DNA from: CAKOSP01 sp964370545
GTDB lineage: Bacteria; Bacillota_I; Bacilli_A; RF39; UBA660
DNA length: 32,387 nt
Reading direction: 5' to 3'
Assembly (NCBI GenBank): GCA_964370545.1
Contig: CAYJJQ010000009.1
Location: 1 to 32,387 of the forward strand
Part shown: piece after piece, positions 30,323-32,387 of the stretch
Numbering within the stretch: position 1 is the stretch's first letter
Layout: the number at the start of each line of letters is the position of its first letter
Notes under the pieces: model-generated
The model's database searches: none
Told to the model about the DNA's origin: nothing
The model's input: only the letters and a program-made list of their open reading frames with translations
Translations under genes and position numbers: made by a program

Positions 30323-31729
30323 CTATAAAATAGCAGTTCCATCTAAACTAAAACTTTTAGTTTCAGTTATTTTTACATCGATTATTTTTCCAATATATTC
30401 TAAACCATTTTCTATATTAACAAGTTTCATTGTTTCTGTATATCCATAAGCTTTTTCTTTATTTTTTTCACTTACTCCCATAACTAATACTTTAACTATT
30501 TTATCCTTATATAATTTATTATTTTCTAAAGAATACTTATTAACATGTTTATTTAATATTTGCAGTCTTTCTTCCTTTTCTTCCATAGGAGTAATATCTT
30601 CCATACTAGCTGCTAAAGTACCCTCTCTTGGAGAGAATATAAAGGTAAATGCACCATCAAATTTTAATTTATCTACTAAACTAATAGTATCTTCAAAATC
30701 ATCCTTTGTTTCCCCTGGAAACCCCACAATAATATCAGTAGTAATAGCTACTCCTGGTATTTTAGACTTTATTTTATTAAATAAAGTTATATATTCTTCG
30801 CGGGTATTTTTTCGATTCATCTTCTTAAGTATTTTATTACTTCCCGATTGCATCGGTAAGTGTATATAAGGCATTATATTATCATACTTAGCAGCTACAT
30901 CTATTACCTGATCTTCAAAATACCAAGGATTAGAAGTTACAAATCTAATTCTACTTATGCCTGTCTTTGCTACATCTTCTAAAAGATTAGCAAAGCTATA
31001 ATCATAATCAAAATCTCTTCCGTAAGAATTAACATTTTGACCTAATAAAGTAACTTCTTTATAACCTTGGTTCTTAAGCTCTATTACTTCTTTTACTATA
31101 TCCTCACTTTTTCTAGATCTTTCTTTACCTCTAGCAAAAGGCACTATACAGTATGTACAAAAGTTATCACAGCCAAAAGTTATATTAACATAAGCAGTTA
31201 TATTAGAATCTCTATAGTATGGTATATTATTTTTAACACTATCACTATTAGAATATACTTCTATTACTTGTTTATCTTCTTTATTTTTAATATATTTAGG
31301 TAAATCTTCTATATTATGTGTACCTATAACTATATCAATATATTTATGTTTATTTAATACTGTATCTACTTCTCCTGCTACTTGCATTAAGCAGCCTGCT
31401 AAACAGATTATCAAATCTGGTTTAGTAGTAGATTTTAAATGCTTAGCTCTTGATAAGAAACCAAATAATTTATCTTTAGCATTTTCTCTTATAGCACATG
31501 TATTAAGTACTACAATATCAGAGTCATCTAAAGTATCTGTTTCTGTGTATCCTAGAGCTTTTAAATAAAATTTTATTTGTTCTGAATCATGAACATTCAT
31601 TTGACAGCCATAGGTTCTAATAAAATATTTTTTATTAGATACTATTTTTGTATAATCATTATTTAAATCTATATATGTTATTTCTTTTTTAGTTCTATCT
31701 TTAGCAAGATCCCACTCTGGTTTTTTCAT
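30323..31729 (-). CDS. miaB: tRNA-2-methylthio-N6-isopentenyladenosine synthase MiaB
   Basis: MiaB is a radical-SAM methylthiotransferase that modifies A37 of tRNAs reading U-starting codons. The 468-residue protein has the N-terminal methylthiotransferase domain with cluster ligands Cys42 (YGCQMN), Cys78 (NTCAIRENA) and Cys113 (GCLMQ). The radical-SAM motif is FGCDNFCTYC (Cys187, 191, 194), followed by LLGQNVNSYG and IHLPMQSGSNKILKKMNR. The C-terminal TRAM domain ends at residue ~465. The N-terminal ~30 residues before the domain are ordinary for Firmicute MiaB. GGAAGTG lies before the ATG. Candidate RNA B lies just upstream. Confidence 0.97.
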   Translation of the reverse strand: MKKPEWDLAKDRTKKEITYIDLNNDYTKIVSNKKYFIRTYGCQMNVHDSEQIKFYLKALGYTETDTLDDSDIVVLNTCAIRENAKDKLFGFLSRAKHLKSTTKPDLIICLAGCLMQVAGEVDTVLNKHKYIDIVIGTHNIEDLPKYIKNKEDKQVIEVYSNSDSVKNNIPYYRDSNITAYVNITFGCDNFCTYCIVPFARGKERSRKSEDIVKEVIELKNQGYKEVTLLGQNVNSYGRDFDYDYSFANLLEDVAKTGISRIRFVTSNPWYFEDQVIDVAAKYDNIMPYIHLPMQSGSNKILKKMNRKNTREEYITLFNKIKSKIPGVAITTDIIVGFPGETKDDFEDTISLVDKLKFDGAFTFIFSPREGTLAASMEDITPMEEKEERLQILNKHVNKYSLENNKLYKDKIVKVLVMGVSEKNKEKAYGYTETMKLVNIENGLEYIGKIIDVKITETKSFSLDGTAIL

Positions 31730-31775
31730 ATTTCACTTCCAAACGTAGTTATTTTAACATATTTAAATAAAAAAT

Positions 31776-31873
31776 GAAAGCAGATCAGGTTTTTGTTGGA
31801 TATGAATGTTGGGTAAGATATATTGTTTGTATGAACTAATTAAATAGGATAAATTAACCATAATCTGCTTTCG
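31776..31873 (-). ncRNA. Candidate small structured RNA B (or miaB leader)
   Basis: A perfect 10-base inverted repeat (31776-31785 and 31863-31872; GAAAGCAGAT on the minus strand 5' side) encloses ~77 bases. The minus-strand promoter is predicted to start exactly at this stem. The closing 3' arm is followed by ATTTTTTATTT, a terminator tail. Inside are a possible GGTT/AACC helix and a loop with ACCCAACATTCAT (complement of 31802-31814), close to the loop motif of RNA A. It could be a small RNA or an attenuating leader of miaB. Confidence 0.45.
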
Positions 31874-31880
31874 ATTAGTT

Positions 31881-31908
31881 ATTTTATACTATTTATTTTT
31901 TATTGCAA
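31881..31908 (-). promoter_or_regulatory. Promoter of candidate RNA B
   Basis: Minus strand: -35 TTGCAA (31903-31908), 16-base spacer, -10 TAAAAT (31881-31886); predicted start near 31874. Confidence 0.5.
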
Positions 31909-31940
31909 TAGTTTCGACAAAGGTTGTCAAAACAAGACAT

Positions 31941-31967
31941 AAAAAAAGTTAAATATTACTATTTAAC
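31941..31967 (-). terminator. Terminator of serS
   Basis: Minus strand GTTAAATA-GTAA-TATTTAAC hairpin (31948-31967) followed by T7. The 5' arm contains the last serS codons and stop. Confidence 0.85.
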
Positions 31968-32387
31968 CTTTATTTTATCTTTACCACCCATATATGGTCT
32001 TAATGCTTTAGGAATATCTATACTTCCATCTTCATTATAATTATTTTCTATTAAAGCTATTAAACCTCTAGGAGTAGCTATAACTGTATTATTAAGAGTA
32101 TGAGCAAAGTATTTACCTTCATCAGATTTAACTCTGATGCCTAATCTCCTCGCTTGTGCATCTCCTAAGTTAGAACATGACCCTACTTCAAAGTATTTCT
32201 TTTGACGAGGAGACCATGCTTCAATATCAACAGATTTAACTTTTAAATCTGCTAAATCACCAGAACAACATTCAAGAGTTCTCACGGGAACATCTAAGCT
32301 TTCAAAAAATTCAACAGATAGTTTCCACATTTTATCATAATACTTCATAGAATCTTCTGGATTACATATTATAATCATTTCTTGTTT
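31959..32387 (-). CDS. serS: Seryl-tRNA synthetase, C-terminal part (cut by window edge)
   Basis: Only the last 142 codons are present; the frame is open through the right edge (KQEMIIICNPEDS...), so Met at 32378 is internal. The segment is the end of the class II catalytic domain of SerRS: CCSGDLADLKVKSVDIEAWSP, FEVGSCSNLGDAQARRLGIR, and motif 3 in HTLNNTVIATPRGLIALIENN, followed by EDGSIDIPKALRPYMGG. The N-terminal tRNA-binding coiled coil and motif 1 lie outside. It ends with a clear terminator. Confidence 0.96.
   Translation of the reverse strand, partial: KQEMIIICNPEDSMKYYDKMWKLSVEFFESLDVPVRTLECCSGDLADLKVKSVDIEAWSPRQKKYFEVGSCSNLGDAQARRLGIRVKSDEGKYFAHTLNNTVIATPRGLIALIENNYNEDGSIDIPKALRPYMGGKDKIKVK

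Noticed and set aside
1..32387. Mycoplasma-type genetic code (UGA as Trp)
   Set aside because: Genes end at TGA in proper places (for example overlapping ATGA starts), and Trp positions use TGG.
1..32387. tRNA genes, CRISPR array, insertion sequences or prophage
   Set aside because: No cloverleaf-type sequences, regularly spaced repeats, transposase or phage genes were found on reading both strands.

Overview
The window is strongly AT-rich, gene-dense DNA from a low-GC Gram-positive (Firmicutes/Bacilli-type) bacterium. UGA works as a stop (for example gerAA, murB, murG) and Trp is read from TGG, so the Mycoplasma code is not in use. Murein and division genes, a class III (anaerobic) ribonucleotide reductase and a germinant-receptor operon together suggest an anaerobic, possibly spore-forming, probably uncultured member of the Bacilli/Erysipelotrichia/RF39 neighbourhood. 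That placement is inference. No tRNA, rRNA, insertion sequence, prophage or CRISPR array was seen.

Layout. 1-3.4 kb (-): sensor histidine kinase cut by the left edge, then a Fic-family/PlsC-like acyltransferase pair. 3.4-7.0 kb (+): germinant receptor operon in the order gerAA-gerAC-gerAB. 7.0-10.2 kb (-): murG-murB-ftsQ/divIB-queH, joined by overlapping stop/start codons. 10.3-11.4 kb (+): membrane-anchored VanY-type D,D-carboxypeptidase. 11.4-14.4 kb (-): rpsO-pnp and two small coupled genes. 14.5-20.1 kb (-): an orphan gene, infC-rpmI-rplT with an attenuator-like leader, an orphan gene, T-box-controlled thrS and another orphan. 20.2-21.4 kb (+): Y-family DNA polymerase. 21.4-25.3 kb (-): a proline-rich membrane protein and nrdD with a separate small glycyl-radical cistron. 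25.7-27.0 kb (+): murC. 27.0-32.4 kb (-): dusB, a three-gene operon of unknown function (DUF1292 protein, 525-aa membrane protein, 84-aa protein), miaB and the C-terminal part of serS.

Functionally, murG, murB, murC, ftsQ and the carboxypeptidase serve the cell wall and division. pnp, rpsO, infC, rpmI, rplT, thrS, serS, miaB, dusB and queH serve translation and tRNA modification. nrdD and the Y-family polymerase serve DNA synthesis and repair. Control is visible as a T-box (thrS), a probable L20-type attenuator (infC operon), many near-consensus sigma-A promoters and intrinsic terminators.

The most interesting observations are: (1) a class III ribonucleotide reductase whose glycyl-radical domain is a separate 57-residue protein; (2) three of four convergent gene pairs ending inside a palindromic terminator centred on both stops, so partner proteins share identical C-termini (KREN, KNG, IIEEIN); (3) two possible small structured RNAs with promoters placed so that the RNA would begin at the closing stem, sharing an internal motif; (4) ribosomal protein L20 with a C-terminal Rho_N-like domain; (5) infC apparently starting at AUA.
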